The notes below the pieces were generated by a model, which had not been told where the DNA came from, made no database searches, and saw only the letters and a program-made list of their open reading frames with translations. 64,000 bases of DNA from Streptomyces vietnamensis (GTDB lineage Bacteria > Actinomycetota > Actinomycetes > Streptomycetales > Streptomycetaceae). The stretch lies in the NCBI RefSeq assembly GCF_000830005.1, contig NZ_CP010407.1:5088001-5152000 (forward strand), written 5' to 3'. The position numbers and the translations under genes are program-made. Positions 46,792-56,447 of the stretch are shown here, piece by piece; within the stretch, counting starts at the first letter, position 1, and every line of letters starts with the position of its first letter.

Positions 46792-47027
46792 CGGGACGTC
46801 CGGGGGCGGTGCGGGGGGAGGCCCGAGGTGACGTCCGGGGGGAGGTGCGGGGAGTCCGCGTCCGGTGGGAACCTCGGGGGCGTGCGGAGGCGTCGTATCC
46901 CGGAGTACGGACCCGGGGGCGTCGCCCGGCCCGAGGTGAGAGACAATGGCCTCTCTTCCAGGGCGGGTTACCGCATCGCGCGGGAAGCGGCAGACGCGGC
47001 GAAGATCAGGGATCGCAGAGGGGACGC

Positions 47028-49412
47028 ATGTCGGAGGCGGAGCAGTCGCGGGACAAGGCGAGGGACCCCCGGCGGGACGCCGCCGCGGGGGCCGCGACCG
47101 ACGGCGACCGGGGAGCGGTTCCGGCCGCGCGTGAGCCGGTGCGGGACACGAAGGACGCGCAGGTCAGCCGGGGTGCGCAGGCCTCGGAGGACGCGCGTGG
47201 GCCGGAGCGGGGCGTCGAGGACGCGAAGCCCGCGAAGGCCTCCGGGGACGTGAAGGGCACCCAGGATGTGAAGGGCCCTCAGGACGCGTCGGCGGAAGGG
47301 GCGACGGGTCAGGGCGCGGCCGGGACCAAGGCCGGAGCCGGGACCGCGGGCGCGGCCGGGACCGCCGGTGACGACGCCGTCGCGAACGGGCGGCTGCGCG
47401 GCACCGAGCCGTCGACCGGACGGGCCGGGTTCGGCGCCGGGGACGGCGACGGCGAGAGCGACCGCCGGACGGCCGCCGGAACCGCGCGCGGCGGCGACCG
47501 GCTCCGCAAGGAACCGGTCGGCGAGGGACGACTCCTCTCGGGCCGCTACCGGCTCGGCGCGGTCCTCGGACGCGGCGGCATGGGCACCGTGTGGCGTGCC
47601 GTCGACGAGACCCTCGGCCGTACCGTCGCCGTCAAGGAACTCCGCTTCCCCAACAGCATCGACGAGGACGAGAAGCGGCGCCTCATCACCCGGACCCTGC
47701 GCGAGGCGAAGGCCATCGCCCGGATCCGCAACAACGGCGCCGTCACCGTCTACGACGTCGTCGACGAGGACGACCGCCCGTGGATCGTCATGGAGCTCAT
47801 CGAGGGCAAGTCCCTCGCGGACGCCGTCCGCGAGGACGGCACGCTCACGCCCCGGCGCGCCGCCGAGGTCGGCCTCGCCATCCTCGACGTGCTGCGTTCG
47901 GCGCACCGCGAGGGCATCCTGCACCGCGACGTGAAGCCGTCCAACGTGCTGATCGCCGAGGACGGCCGGGTCGTCCTCACCGACTTCGGCATCGCCCAGG
48001 TGGAGGGCGACCCCTCGATCACCTCCACCGGCATGCTCGTCGGCGCCCCCTCGTACATCTCCCCGGAGCGCGCCCGAGGCCACAAGCCCGGTCCGGCCGC
48101 CGACATGTGGTCGCTCGGCGGCCTCATCTACGCGGCGGTCGAGGGAAGCCCGCCGTACGACAAGGGCTCCGCCATCGCCACCCTCACGGCCGTGATGACC
48201 GAGCCGGTCGACCCGCCGAAGAACGCGGGCCCCGAGCTGGAGAAGGTCATCTACGGCCTCCTCGCCAAGGACCCGGCGCAGCGCCTCGACGACGCCGGCG
48301 CCCGGGTGCTGCTGCGGGCCGTGCTCGACGCGCCCGAGCCGGCGCCGCCGGTCTCGTCCGAGGCCACCACCGTCATACCGCTGCCGCCCCGCCCCGAGCG
48401 GACCCCGGCGGCTCCCACGGCCCCGGCGGCCGACAAGGGACCCGACGCGGCCGCCGAGCGGATGCGGGGCGCGCTGAAGTCCGTACGGAACGCGGCGGCC
48501 TCCGTGAAGGCCGAGCCGAAGCCCGCGCCGAAGCTCGCGACCGAGCCCCTGCGGGGCGGCGGCAAGCCGACCCCGGCCCGCGCGCCGCTGACCGACGTCG
48601 TGCCGCGCCGCACCCTGGTGATCATCGCCGCGGTCGCCGTCCTCGCCGTCCTCGGTACGATCCTCGCCGTCTCCCTCGGCGGCGGGGGCGACGAGGGCAC
48701 CCAGGGCAAGGGCGACGGGGGCACCACGGCCTCGGCCGGCGCCTCGACCGGAGGAGCCGGCGGTTCCACCGGCTCCGGCGGGGCCCAGGGCCAGTCCTCG
48801 GGCGGCCCCGGCCAGCAGGGCGGCACCCAGCCCGGCGACAACGGCGCCACGGGATCGACGGGCAGCACCGACACCAACGGCACGACGGGCTCCACGGACG
48901 GGCAGAACGGCACCACGCCCACCGGGAAGCCCGTCGGCGACGCCGGCACGAAGCTGCCCGCCGGCTACGCCCTCGTCACCAACGACCGGCTCCACTTCTC
49001 GATGGCGATGCCGGCGTCCTTCACGTTCCACTCGATCCCGGGATACTCCCTCGGCGGGATATTCAACGAGAGCGGCGGCTTCCCGCGCGTCCAGGTCGAC
49101 TACAACGGCAGCCCGAAGGACGACGCGGCCGGCGCCTGGGAGCTGGCCAGGTACGGCGTGGCCGCCACCAGCCAGGACTACAAGCACATCGGCATCAAGT
49201 CGGTCTCGTACAAGGGCTACCCGACCGTCGCCGACTGGGAGTTCGAGCGCACCCAGAAGGGCGTCCGCGTCCACGTCCTCAACCGCGGCTTCAAGGTGGA
49301 CGCCGACCACGGCTACTCCATCATGATCAGCTGCGCGGCCGGCGAGTGGAACGGCGCGGAGTGCAGGACGCTGCGGGAGACGGCGTTCGCCACGTTCAGC
49401 CCCAAGGACTGA
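47028..49412 (+). CDS. Transmembrane Ser/Thr protein kinase 1
   Basis: 794 residues from ATG 47028. A low-complexity N-terminal region of about 165 residues (Ala/Gly/Asp/Lys) precedes the kinase domain: GAVLGRGGMGTVWRA, K203 in VAVKEL, D301 in HRDVKPSN, D319 in DFG, then SPERARGHKPGPAADMWSLGG. One helix (TLVIIAAVAVLAVLGTILAVS, about 529-549), a Gly/Ser/Thr linker, and a C-terminal extracytoplasmic domain of about 150 residues (AGYALVTNDRLHFSMAMPASFTF onward). All catalytic residues are intact, so it should be active. It is the first of three kinase-fold genes in line. Confidence 0.92.
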   Translation: MSEAEQSRDKARDPRRDAAAGAATDGDRGAVPAAREPVRDTKDAQVSRGAQASEDARGPERGVEDAKPAKASGDVKGTQDVKGPQDASAEGATGQGAAGTKAGAGTAGAAGTAGDDAVANGRLRGTEPSTGRAGFGAGDGDGESDRRTAAGTARGGDRLRKEPVGEGRLLSGRYRLGAVLGRGGMGTVWRAVDETLGRTVAVKELRFPNSIDEDEKRRLITRTLREAKAIARIRNNGAVTVYDVVDEDDRPWIVMELIEGKSLADAVREDGTLTPRRAAEVGLAILDVLRSAHREGILHRDVKPSNVLIAEDGRVVLTDFGIAQVEGDPSITSTGMLVGAPSYISPERARGHKPGPAADMWSLGGLIYAAVEGSPPYDKGSAIATLTAVMTEPVDPPKNAGPELEKVIYGLLAKDPAQRLDDAGARVLLRAVLDAPEPAPPVSSEATTVIPLPPRPERTPAAPTAPAADKGPDAAAERMRGALKSVRNAAASVKAEPKPAPKLATEPLRGGGKPTPARAPLTDVVPRRTLVIIAAVAVLAVLGTILAVSLGGGGDEGTQGKGDGGTTASAGASTGGAGGSTGSGGAQGQSSGGPGQQGGTQPGDNGATGSTGSTDTNGTTGSTDGQNGTTPTGKPVGDAGTKLPAGYALVTNDRLHFSMAMPASFTFHSIPGYSLGGIFNESGGFPRVQVDYNGSPKDDAAGAWELARYGVAATSQDYKHIGIKSVSYKGYPTVADWEFERTQKGVRVHVLNRGFKVDADHGYSIMISCAAGEWNGAECRTLRETAFATFSPKD

Positions 49413-49571
49413 CCCGTGCCACGTATCGTGAGGTTCGCGGACCGAAAGCAGCCGAACAGAGCCGACAACTGCGCGGTGCCGGACCGGAACTGACGGACTC
49501 GCGTGATCCCGCCCGATCCCGAGGGATCCGCGGGGCCACGGGGGAACAGCGTGCGCGCGTGGGGAGGCGTC

Positions 49572-52500
49572 GTGGACGACTACGCGGGAAGGGTGCTCGC
49601 CGACCGCTACCGCCTGCCGCTGCCACCGACGGACGCCGACGCGTACGAACCGGTGGAGACGCGCGCGTTCGACACCTACAGCGGGCAGGAGGTCCTGGTC
49701 CGCCAGGTGCCGCTGCCGGAGTTCGTCGACGCCGAGGTGCTCGACGGGCGGGGCGGTCCCGCCGGCCCCTACGGCGGCGCGGGCCCGGCCACCCGCCGGC
49801 CGGCCGAACCCGTCGTGCGCCGCGCGATCGAGGCGGCCCAGGCCGCCGCACAGATCCCCGACCATCCCCTGCTCGACCAGGTCTTCGACGTCTTCGCGGA
49901 GGCCGGATCGCTGTGGATAGTGAGCGAACGCGTGGCGGCCAGACCGCTGGCCGCGCTCCTCGCCGAGCGGCCCCTCAACCCGTACCGCGCGGCCGAGATA
50001 GGCGCCGACGTCCTCACCGCCCTGCGCGCGCTCCACGCCCACGGCTGGGTGCACCGGAACATCACCGCCCGGACCGTGCTCGTCTGCGACGACGGACGCG
50101 TGGTCCTCACCGGCCTCGCGGCGGGCGCCGCCGAGGAGGCCCTCTGCGGCTACGCAACGGTCCCGGACCGGACCGACGAGTTCGCGCCTCCGACGACGGA
50201 GGGGGACGCGCCCGAGACGTACGCACCGTACGCACCACCTGAGCGGCACGAGGCGGAGGGGTCTCGGGCCGGGGAGTACGAGCCTGGCGTGTATGAGGCC
50301 GAAGTGTCTCGGGGCGAGGTGTACGAGCCCGAGGCGTACGAGCCCGAGGAGTACCGGCCGAACGTGTACGAGGTCGGGTCGTACGAGCCCGAGACGTACG
50401 AGCCCGAGTCATACGGGACCGGGGCCCAGGCCGGGGCTCACGAAGCCGGTGCGTACGCGCCCGAGCCGTACGCGCCCGAGTGGCCCGCGCCCGTCGAGGA
50501 GTACGGCTCCGAGGAGTACGGCTCGGTGGAGTACGGCTCCGAGGAGTACGGTTCCGAGGCCCTTGACGTGGAGGTCTACGAGGAGGGCGGCGAGGAGCCG
50601 GGCGCCCGCGACACCCCGGGGCCCGTCCCCGGCCCCAGTCCCGCCCCCGACGCCTACGGTGCCGACCCCTACGGGCGGGCCGCGCCGACCGTCGCCGAGA
50701 CGCAGCCCGTGGCCGCGCCGCCCACCGCCGACGTGCGGGCCGCCCGCGCCGGGGCCATCGCCGCGTACCGGGCCGGTGCGCGAGCCGCCGCCCGGCTCGG
50801 CGAGACGGGCGCGCTCCCCGTTCAGCGCCCCGCGCCGCCGGAGTCGCCCGGCCCGCCGCCGCCGACGGCGCAGGCGTCCGGCGCGCCCGAACCGCAGTGG
50901 TGGGCACGGGTCGCGGACGACGACGAGGACGACGAGGACGACGGCGACGAGCCGTACGGCGCAGGACCGCCGCCGCGCGTGATGCTGGCCGGCAGCTGGA
51001 GCGACGGCCCGCACGCCGCGCGGGACGGCTCCGGGCCGATCCCGGCCGGCGGCGGCCCCGTACTGCCCGCGCTGCCCGCCGGGTACACGGCGGCGACCCC
51101 GGATCCCGCGCGCCTTCCCGTCCCCGCCGGCCCCCGGGAGGAGGCGCCCGTCGCGATCCCGGCCCAGGCGCACCGCGGCCCGACCACGCGCCTCGCCGCC
51201 GAACGGGCCCGCCAGACCCGGATCGCGGTCGTCGGCGCCGTCACCGAGCGCTGGGCGCCCGAGCAGGCCGGTCCCGTGCACGAGAACTGGCGCCTCGCCC
51301 CGCCCATCGGCCCCGCGACCGACCTGTGGGCGCTCGGCGCGCTGCTCTACCGGGCCGTCCAGGGCCACGCCCCGTACCCCGAGGACAACGCGGCCGAGCT
51401 CGTCCAGCTGGTCTGCGCCGAGCCGCCCGCCTTCGCCGAGGAGTGCGGGCCCCTGCGTCCGGTCGTGGAGTCGCTGCTGCGTCAGGACCCGACCGAGCGA
51501 CCCGACTTCGAGGAGCTGCGCGGCTGGCTGCGCTCCCTCGTCCGCTCGGCGCCGGAGCCGGAGGCCGGGCTCGGCGTCGTACCGCTGCCGTCCTTCGACG
51601 AGGCGCGACTGCCGATCGTGCGCCGGCGCGGCGAGCTGGTGCGCCGGTGGCGCGGGGGAGCGGGGGCGGGCCGCCACCGCAACAAGCGCGCCAAGGACTC
51701 GCGGGGTCCGCAGTACGCCCCGGAACACGGCCGCGACCACGACCACGCGCGCGTACAGCCGGATTACCGCGAGGAGTTCCGGGAGGAGTTCCACGAGGAG
51801 TCCAGGGACGGCTTCCAGGACGGCTTCCACGAGGAGTTCGACGGGGAGATCCCCCAGCGGGCCCCGCGCGCACCCCGCGCACCCCGCGCGCCCCGCACCC
51901 CCCGGTCCTCCAGCCGCACGTCGTCCTCCCAGAGCCAGGGTTCCCCGCGTTCCCTGGGCCGTACGCTCCTGATCCTCGTCTTCCTGCTGCTCGTGGGAGC
52001 CGTCGCGTACGTCGCCCTGTTCATGCCCGGTGACGGCGAGCAGCCCCGTACACCGGCCGCCACCCCCACGACCACCCCCACGACCGCCCCCGCCACCGCG
52101 ACGACGAAGCCGCCCGCCGAGCCGACGAGGAGACCGACCACCGGGCCCGCCACCACCCCGCCCCCGGCGGACCCTTCGGCTCCCGCGCTCGCCGCCGGGT
52201 ACGAGCTGCGCCAGGACCCGGAGGGGTTCCGGATCGGGGTCCCGAAGGGGTGGCGGCGCAGCCCGATCAACGACGCCGGCCAAGTGCGCTACACCGACGG
52301 CGGCTTCACGCTGATCGTCGTCCCCGGCCGGGACGGCGTCCGGGACAACGGCTCGGATCCGCTGGAGTACCAGAACTCCAAGGAGCGCGAGTTGGAGCCG
52401 TACCGGTCGTCCAGCTGGGCGCAGGTGGAGAGGGCGCGCCGGGTGGACATCGGCCGGACGCCGACGGCCGAGGGCACCTACACCTGGCTGGACAGCACGG

Positions 52501-52643
52501 GCCGCGAGGTGTTCGTGCGCAATCTCGCGCTGATCGACGGCGGCCGGTACCACGTCGTCCAGGTGATCGGTCCGGAGGGCGAGCGTGACAGGGTCACCGA
52601 GATCTACGAGCAGGCCACGAAGGCGTTCCGCCCGGGACGATGA
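49572..52643 (+). CDS. Transmembrane pseudokinase with a repeat insertion
   Basis: 1023 residues from GTG 49572 (GGGGAGG upstream; GTG 49551 possible). It keeps a kinase fold but not the chemistry: R44 in VLVRQV replaces the ATP lysine, HRN (N163) replaces HRD, and T180-G181-L182 replaces DFG. No glycine loop is seen. Between about residues 210 and 565 a Pro/Glu/Tyr-rich region with YEPE-type repeats interrupts the fold. The C-lobe resumes with GPATDLWALGALLYRAVQGHAPYP. A helix (about 797-817) leads to an outside domain (RQDPEGFRIGVPKGWRR) like those of the flanking kinases. Probably a regulatory partner of one of them. Confidence 0.87.
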   Translation: MDDYAGRVLADRYRLPLPPTDADAYEPVETRAFDTYSGQEVLVRQVPLPEFVDAEVLDGRGGPAGPYGGAGPATRRPAEPVVRRAIEAAQAAAQIPDHPLLDQVFDVFAEAGSLWIVSERVAARPLAALLAERPLNPYRAAEIGADVLTALRALHAHGWVHRNITARTVLVCDDGRVVLTGLAAGAAEEALCGYATVPDRTDEFAPPTTEGDAPETYAPYAPPERHEAEGSRAGEYEPGVYEAEVSRGEVYEPEAYEPEEYRPNVYEVGSYEPETYEPESYGTGAQAGAHEAGAYAPEPYAPEWPAPVEEYGSEEYGSVEYGSEEYGSEALDVEVYEEGGEEPGARDTPGPVPGPSPAPDAYGADPYGRAAPTVAETQPVAAPPTADVRAARAGAIAAYRAGARAAARLGETGALPVQRPAPPESPGPPPPTAQASGAPEPQWWARVADDDEDDEDDGDEPYGAGPPPRVMLAGSWSDGPHAARDGSGPIPAGGGPVLPALPAGYTAATPDPARLPVPAGPREEAPVAIPAQAHRGPTTRLAAERARQTRIAVVGAVTERWAPEQAGPVHENWRLAPPIGPATDLWALGALLYRAVQGHAPYPEDNAAELVQLVCAEPPAFAEECGPLRPVVESLLRQDPTERPDFEELRGWLRSLVRSAPEPEAGLGVVPLPSFDEARLPIVRRRGELVRRWRGGAGAGRHRNKRAKDSRGPQYAPEHGRDHDHARVQPDYREEFREEFHEESRDGFQDGFHEEFDGEIPQRAPRAPRAPRAPRTPRSSSRTSSSQSQGSPRSLGRTLLILVFLLLVGAVAYVALFMPGDGEQPRTPAATPTTTPTTAPATATTKPPAEPTRRPTTGPATTPPPADPSAPALAAGYELRQDPEGFRIGVPKGWRRSPINDAGQVRYTDGGFTLIVVPGRDGVRDNGSDPLEYQNSKERELEPYRSSSWAQVERARRVDIGRTPTAEGTYTWLDSTGREVFVRNLALIDGGRYHVVQVIGPEGERDRVTEIYEQATKAFRPGR
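50272..50560 (+). repeat. YEPE-type 15-base coding repeat
   Basis: In-frame units tacgagcccgagNNN encode Tyr-Glu-Pro-Glu-x several times, interspersed with YEVGS, YGTGA and a run of EEYGS/VEYGS units near 50500. They encode an acidic, aromatic low-complexity stretch in the pseudokinase insertion. Confidence 0.85.
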
Positions 52644-52788
52644 GCCAACGGTGAGCCGACGGTGAGCCGACAGTGAGCCGGAGGTCCCACCGGCCCCCGG
52701 TCACGGTGCTGTTCCTATGACCGCCCCGAGGTTCCGCTGCCCGTGCCCCCCTCCGTAACCTGGCATCAGAAGGAACGGGCGGGGGCAA

Positions 52789-54573
52789 GTGGAACATTCT
52801 CAGAGCGCTTCTCAGGGCACAGGATCGGGGCTGCTGCTCGCCGGTCGCTACCGGCTGGGCGAGTCCATCGGACGCGGCGGCATGGGCAAGGTCTGGCGCG
52901 CGCACGACGAGGTGTTGCACCGCGTGGTGGCGGTGAAGGAGTTGACGGCGGGCCGGTTCGTGGCCGAGGCCGACCGGCTCGTGCTGCACGCCCGTACGCA
53001 GAAGGAGGCGCGGGCCGCCGCGCGGATCACGCACCCGGGCGTGGTGACCGTCCACGACGTCCTGGAGCACGACAACCGGCCGTGGATCGTGATGCAGTAC
53101 GTCGACGGGCCCTCGCTCGCCGACGCCGCCAAGGAGGCCGGCACGATCGAGCCCCGCGAGGCGGCCAGGATCGGGCTGCACGTCGTCGGCGCGCTGCGTG
53201 CCGCGCACGCGGCCGGGGTGCTGCACCGGGACGTCAAGCCGGGCAACGTGCTGCTCGCGCGCGACGGGCGCGTCCTCATCACCGACTTCGGGATCGCGGC
53301 GATCGAGGGCGACTCGACGATCACCCGGACCGGTGAGATCGTCGGCTCCATCGACTATCTGGCGCCCGAGCGGGTACAGGGCGGCGATCCGGGTCCCGCC
53401 TCCGACCTCTGGTCCCTCGGAGCCACGCTGTACACGGCGGTGGAGGGCACCTCGCCGTTCCGCCGCACCTCCCCGATCAGCACCATGCAGGCCGTGGTGA
53501 CCGAGGAGCCGCCGCACCCGCAGAAGGCGGGGCCGCTGGCCTCCGTCATCGTGGCCCTGCTGCGCAAGGATCCGGCGCAGCGGCCGCGCGCGGACGAGGC
53601 CGAGCGGATGCTGCTCGACGCGATGGAGGGGCGCGCGCCGGCGGCGGCGCAGGCGTACGTGCCGACCCAGCGCGTGGCCAGGGAGGACCTGGACACGGCG
53701 GCGGACGCGCAGGCGGCGGCCGGTACGGGCATGGGGCCAGGCGCGGGCATGGGGCCGGGCACTGGCATGGGGCCAGGCGCGGGCATGGGGCCGGGCACTG
53801 GCATGGGGCCGGGTACGGGTACGGAGAGCCTGGCGGGCGGCCCGCCGAAGGCCACCGCGCAGTGGCCCCAGCCGGCCCAGGAGCAGCAGCCGGCCCTCGT
53901 GTCCCACCAGCTCCAGCCGTCGCACCCCGGCTCCCCGCCCCCCTCCCCCCGCGGCCGCTGGCGTTCCGCCGTGCTCGCCGCGCTGCTCGCCGGGGTCGTC
54001 GCGGGCGGTGCCGTCTTCGCCGCCATGAACTACGCGAGTAGCGACCGTGACAGCGGTGCCGACGGCGGACGGACCACGCCGGCGACCTCCCCCGCCACCA
54101 AGAAGGGCGGCGGGGACGGCATTCCGGCCGGCTGGCACCGCGCCGACGACCCGGAGGGCTTCAGCCTCCTCGTACCGGACGGCTGGAAGCGGCAGACGGA
54201 GGGCGACCAGATCGACTACACCCCGGACAACGGCCGCCACCGCATCCGGATCAGCGTCGACAAGAGCCCCGACTTCGAGAACCCGTACATGCACGCCGTC
54301 GACCTGGAGCGCCAGCTGGGCAAGCGCATGGACTACAACCGGGTCAAGCTCGGCCAGGACACCTACCGCGACCAGGTCCGCTCCTGTCTGTGGGAGTTCA
54401 CCTGGACAGAGAAGAAGACCTTCCCGGGGCCGCGGCACGCGATCGACCAGATGTACTACGACGAGGACGGCACCGAGTACGCCATCTACATGTCCTCGCC
54501 GGCGTCGAGCTGGGAGACCACCCGGGAGCAGTTCGACATCGTCCTCCAGCACTGGCGCGCGCCGGGGGACTGA
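52789..54573 (+). CDS. Transmembrane Ser/Thr protein kinase 2
   Basis: 594 residues, GTG start. Kinase domain near the N-terminus: GESIGRGGMGKVWRA, K50 in VAVKEL, D148 in HRDVKPGN, D166 in DFG, then GSIDYLAPERVQGGDPGPASDLWSLGA. A GMGPGx repeat and a Pro/Gln linker precede one helix (about 394-414) and an outside domain of about 150 residues (DDPEGFSLLVPDGWKRQ, YTPDNGRHRIRISVDKSPDFENPYMHAVDLE). All catalytic residues present. Third of the three kinase-fold genes, and its outside domain is closest to that of the pseudokinase. Confidence 0.93.
   Translation: MEHSQSASQGTGSGLLLAGRYRLGESIGRGGMGKVWRAHDEVLHRVVAVKELTAGRFVAEADRLVLHARTQKEARAAARITHPGVVTVHDVLEHDNRPWIVMQYVDGPSLADAAKEAGTIEPREAARIGLHVVGALRAAHAAGVLHRDVKPGNVLLARDGRVLITDFGIAAIEGDSTITRTGEIVGSIDYLAPERVQGGDPGPASDLWSLGATLYTAVEGTSPFRRTSPISTMQAVVTEEPPHPQKAGPLASVIVALLRKDPAQRPRADEAERMLLDAMEGRAPAAAQAYVPTQRVAREDLDTAADAQAAAGTGMGPGAGMGPGTGMGPGAGMGPGTGMGPGTGTESLAGGPPKATAQWPQPAQEQQPALVSHQLQPSHPGSPPPSPRGRWRSAVLAALLAGVVAGGAVFAAMNYASSDRDSGADGGRTTPATSPATKKGGGDGIPAGWHRADDPEGFSLLVPDGWKRQTEGDQIDYTPDNGRHRIRISVDKSPDFENPYMHAVDLERQLGKRMDYNRVKLGQDTYRDQVRSCLWEFTWTEKKTFPGPRHAIDQMYYDEDGTEYAIYMSSPASSWETTREQFDIVLQHWRAPGD
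53728..53817 (+). repeat. In-frame 18-base tandem repeat (GMGPGx)
   Basis: Five contiguous units of 18 bases (ggcatggggcc plus agg/ggg variants) alternate in two versions, so 53728-53763 is repeated exactly at 53764-53799. They encode GMGPGA/GMGPGT in the kinase linker. Copy number probably varies between strains. Confidence 0.9.
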
Positions 54574-54725
54574 GGGGCGGAAAAATCTCCGTGGGCGGCC
54601 TCCGGCGGCCGTAAGCCCCTGATCAGGACTTATGTGCCAGTGATCGCTGGCGCGATGTGTGCGGACGGTGAAAACGCGTTACCGACGGGTACCCAAAGGC
54701 CGGAACGCGGCCTACGCTCGGCCTC

Positions 54726-56408
54726 ATGACGGACTCGCAGGCCCCCGCCGCCCCCTCGGTTCCCGCCGACGCCGACACCGCCGCCTCCGCCGCCGAGGCG
54801 GCCCGCCCGGCCGCGCCCGCCGGCGCGACCAACCCGGTCGCGCCCGCGCCCGCCGGCGCGCGGACGGCCGCCGACGTCGTGACGCCCGAGCTGGTCGCCC
54901 GGCTCACGCGCGGAGTCGTCGGCTCCGGCCGGACCGCCAACCACACCCCCTTCACCGGGGAGAAGCTGGCGGACCTGCCCGAGTCCACCCCCGAGGACGT
55001 CGCCGAGGCCTTCACGCGCGCGCGTGCCGCCCAGGCCGCCTGGGCCGCCACCCCGGTCAGGACCCGCGCCGCCGTCCTCCTGCGCTTCCACGACCTCGTC
55101 CTCCAGCGGCAGGCCGAGGTCCTCGACCTCATCCAGCTGGAGACGGGCAAGGCCCGCCTGCACGCCCACGAGGAGGTCCAGGCGGTCGCCGTCGCCGCCC
55201 GCCACTACGGCCGCAAGGCCGCCTCGTACCTGCGCGCCAAGCGCCACACGGGCGTCGTGCCGACCCTCACCAAGGTCACCGAACTGCGCCAGCCGCGCGG
55301 GGTCGTCGGCCAGATCGCCCCCTGGAACTACCCGTTCGAGCTCTCCGTCGGCGACGCGCTCCCCGCCTTCGTCTCGGGCAACGCCGTCGTCATGAAGCCC
55401 GACACGGAGACCGCGCTCACCGCGCTCTGGGCCCGTGACCTGCTCATCGAGGCCGGCCTGCCCGCCGAGGTCTTCCAGGTCGTGCTCGGCGAGGGCCCGG
55501 TCGTCGGCCCCGAGGTCGTCAAGCACGCCGACTACGTCTCCTTCACCGGCTCCACCCGCACCGGCCGCGAGGTCGCCCAGGGCGCCGCCGCCCGGCTCGT
55601 CGGCGTCTCCCTCGAACTCGGCGGCAAGAACGCCATGCTCGTCCTCGAGGACGCCGACATCGAGAAGGCCGCCGCCGGAGCCGTCCGCGCCTGCTTCTCC
55701 TCCGCCGGCCAGCTCTGCATCTCCATCGAGCGACTCTACGTCCACGAGTCGATCGCCGACGCCTTCCTGGAGCGCTTCGCCGCCCGTACCAAGGCCATGC
55801 GCCTCGGCAACTCCCTCGCGTACGGGGCGGACATGGGCTCCCTCGTCGGCGAGCGGCAGCTGGAGACCGTCACCAGGCACGTGGAGGAGGCCGTCGCCAA
55901 GGGCGCCACGCTCGTCGCCGGCGGCGTCGCCCGCCCCGACATCGGCCCCCTCTTCTTCGAGCCGACCATCCTCGACGGCGTCGAGGCCCCGATGGCCGTC
56001 TGCGGCGAGGAGACCTTCGGCCCGGTCGTCTCCGTCTACCGCTTCAGGGACGAGGACGAGGTCGTCGAGCTCGCCAACGCCACCCCGTACGGCCTCAACT
56101 CCTCCGTCTGGACGAAGGACTCGCGCCGCGGCCACGCCGTCGCGGCCCGGCTGCGCACCGGCACCGTCAACATCAACGAGGGGTACGCGCCCGCGTACGG
56201 CAGCGTGCAGTCCCCGATGGGCGGCATGAAGGACTCCGGGCTCGGCCGCCGCCACGGCTCCGAGGGCATCCTCAAGTACACCGAGGCGCAGACCGTCGCC
56301 CAGCAGCGGCTGATCCCGCTCGCGCCCTCCTTCGGGATGGACGACGAGAAGTACGCCGCGTTCATGAGCGTGTCCCTGAAGGCGATGAAGGCCCTGCGCC
56401 TGCGCTGA
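54726..56408 (+). CDS. Succinate-semialdehyde dehydrogenase (NADP+) family
   Basis: 560 residues. The first about 55 residues are Ala/Pro-rich and poorly conserved. ALDH core: GVVGQIAPWNYPFELSVGDALPAFVSGNAVVMKPD, catalytic Glu in SLELGGKNAML, catalytic Cys in CFSSAGQLCISIERLYV, NATPYGLNSSVWTKD. It matches the actinobacterial GabD2 group, oxidising succinate semialdehyde to succinate. The pairing with the GMC oxidoreductase 39 bases downstream suggests linked alcohol/aldehyde oxidation. Confidence 0.9.
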   Translation: MTDSQAPAAPSVPADADTAASAAEAARPAAPAGATNPVAPAPAGARTAADVVTPELVARLTRGVVGSGRTANHTPFTGEKLADLPESTPEDVAEAFTRARAAQAAWAATPVRTRAAVLLRFHDLVLQRQAEVLDLIQLETGKARLHAHEEVQAVAVAARHYGRKAASYLRAKRHTGVVPTLTKVTELRQPRGVVGQIAPWNYPFELSVGDALPAFVSGNAVVMKPDTETALTALWARDLLIEAGLPAEVFQVVLGEGPVVGPEVVKHADYVSFTGSTRTGREVAQGAAARLVGVSLELGGKNAMLVLEDADIEKAAAGAVRACFSSAGQLCISIERLYVHESIADAFLERFAARTKAMRLGNSLAYGADMGSLVGERQLETVTRHVEEAVAKGATLVAGGVARPDIGPLFFEPTILDGVEAPMAVCGEETFGPVVSVYRFRDEDEVVELANATPYGLNSSVWTKDSRRGHAVAARLRTGTVNINEGYAPAYGSVQSPMGGMKDSGLGRRHGSEGILKYTEAQTVAQQRLIPLAPSFGMDDEKYAAFMSVSLKAMKALRLR

Positions 56409-56447
56409 CCCTCCGTCCCACCCGCCCCTTTTCGTACGAGGAGAGCC

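Noticed and set aside
53728..53817. CRISPR-like array
   Set aside because: Contiguous in-frame 18-base units without spacers. It is a coding repeat, and no cas genes are present in the window.
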